From the NCBI GenBank assembly GCA_016783865.1, contig JADHVS010000152.1:1-10823 (forward strand): a DNA stretch of 10,823 nt. Reading direction: 5' to 3'. The notes below the pieces were generated by a model. That model was not told where the DNA came from. It was given only the letters and a program-made list of their open reading frames with translations, and ran no database searches. Of this stretch, positions 10,445 through 10,823 are shown one piece after another (the stretch's first letter is position 1; every line of letters begins with the position of its first letter). Source of the stretch: Bacteroidales bacterium. Lineage in GTDB: Bacteria; Bacteroidota; Bacteroidia; Bacteroidales; SM23-62. Both the position numbers and the translations under genes were made by a program.

Positions 10445-10823
10445 ATGAAAAGATGGCGCCGTATTTTAATTATGGCTTCTGGCATTGGCCTGACCTTGCC
10501 GGGTGTTTCCCAATCCCAGCAACAGCCCCTGTATGACCTTTCCCGCACACCGGTGCTATACACCGTTGGCTATGCCCATCTCGACACCGAATGGCGGTGG
10601 GATTATGAAGAAACCATCAACGACTTCCTCAAAGCCACCCTTGACGAAAACTTCAGCCTGTTTCAAAAATATCCGCCATACGTGTTCACCTTCACCGGAG
10701 CCCGTCGGTACCGGATGATGAAAGAGTATTATCCGCTTCGATACCAGGAGCTGAAAAAATGGATATACCACGATCGTTGGTTTGTGGGGGGATCCTCTGT
10801 GGATGAGTGCGATCCGAATATTC
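10445..10823 (+). CDS. Secreted glycoside hydrolase family 38 (alpha-mannosidase type), N-terminal fragment
   Basis: The gene starts at ATG 10445 and runs off the right edge; 126 codons are visible. Residues 1-22 are a signal peptide (MKRWRR, hydrophobic ILIMASGIGLTLPG, cleavage near VSQ-S). The catalytic domain starts with VGYAHLDTEWRWDYEETI (41-58). H45-x-D47 is the GH38 zinc-binding pair, followed by W50. Further on come FTFTGARRYRMMKEYYP and WFVGGSSVDECDPNI, the region that in GH38 enzymes reads G-G-x-x-V-x-x-D-x-N. The family removes alpha-mannose from glycans with retention of configuration. The signal peptide points to envelope or extracellular glycan breakdown. Completeness cannot be judged. 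Confidence 0.85.
   Translation, partial: MKRWRRILIMASGIGLTLPGVSQSQQQPLYDLSRTPVLYTVGYAHLDTEWRWDYEETINDFLKATLDENFSLFQKYPPYVFTFTGARRYRMMKEYYPLRYQELKKWIYHDRWFVGGSSVDECDPNI

Overview
The window looks like a chromosomal stretch from a Bacteroidota (probably Bacteroidales-like) genome. The signs are two exported TlpA/thioredoxin-fold proteins with DUF4369-like N-termini, a secreted GH38 alpha-mannosidase-type enzyme, DUF4143 and ankyrin-helicase accessory genes, and repeated matches to the Bacteroidota -7 box TAnnTTTG in front of genes. No RNA genes, CRISPR array or classical insertion sequence are visible.

Left end (1-1910): the first 30 codons of ruvA run off the left edge on the minus strand. 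A sirtuin deacylase gene (cobB-like) lies on the plus strand. Two copies of a compact element surround the sirtuin. Each consists of a degenerate heptamer array, a 46-nt conserved leader, a 124-aa four-helix-bundle protein of the 23S rRNA intervening-sequence (S23) family, and a second heptamer array in inverted orientation. Copy 1 lies in the ruvA/sirtuin divergent intergenic region. Copy 2 lies between the 3' ends of the sirtuin gene and a nucleotidyltransferase remnant. A fifth, solitary array (7757-7818) sits against the stop codon of a TlpA gene. The arrays share an ordered internal motif, so they are not just simple-sequence repeats, and they supply the stop codons and possibly promoter boxes of their neighbours.

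Middle (1881-7696): this is a minus-strand accessory block with much decay. It holds a truncated MNT-type nucleotidyltransferase with a 10-bp tandem duplication, and a conserved hypothetical gene that appears split over three frames. It also holds a 953-aa SF1 (UvrD-like) helicase with a RelE/ParE-like N-terminal domain and ankyrin repeats, a response-regulator remnant, and an AAA_14/DUF4143 ATPase. The ATPase has two palindromic AT-rich sites around its promoter, suggesting autoregulation.

Right end (7816-10823): two thioredoxin-fold genes (periplasmic CGHC protein and lipoprotein CGPC protein) form a minus-strand pair 22 bp apart. The downstream gene carries a perfect 15-bp hairpin inside its signal-peptide codons. 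A divergent GH38 gene starts at 10445 and runs off the right edge.

The best candidate for an under-described system is the S23-protein element with heptamer terminal arrays. The helicase fusion comes second.
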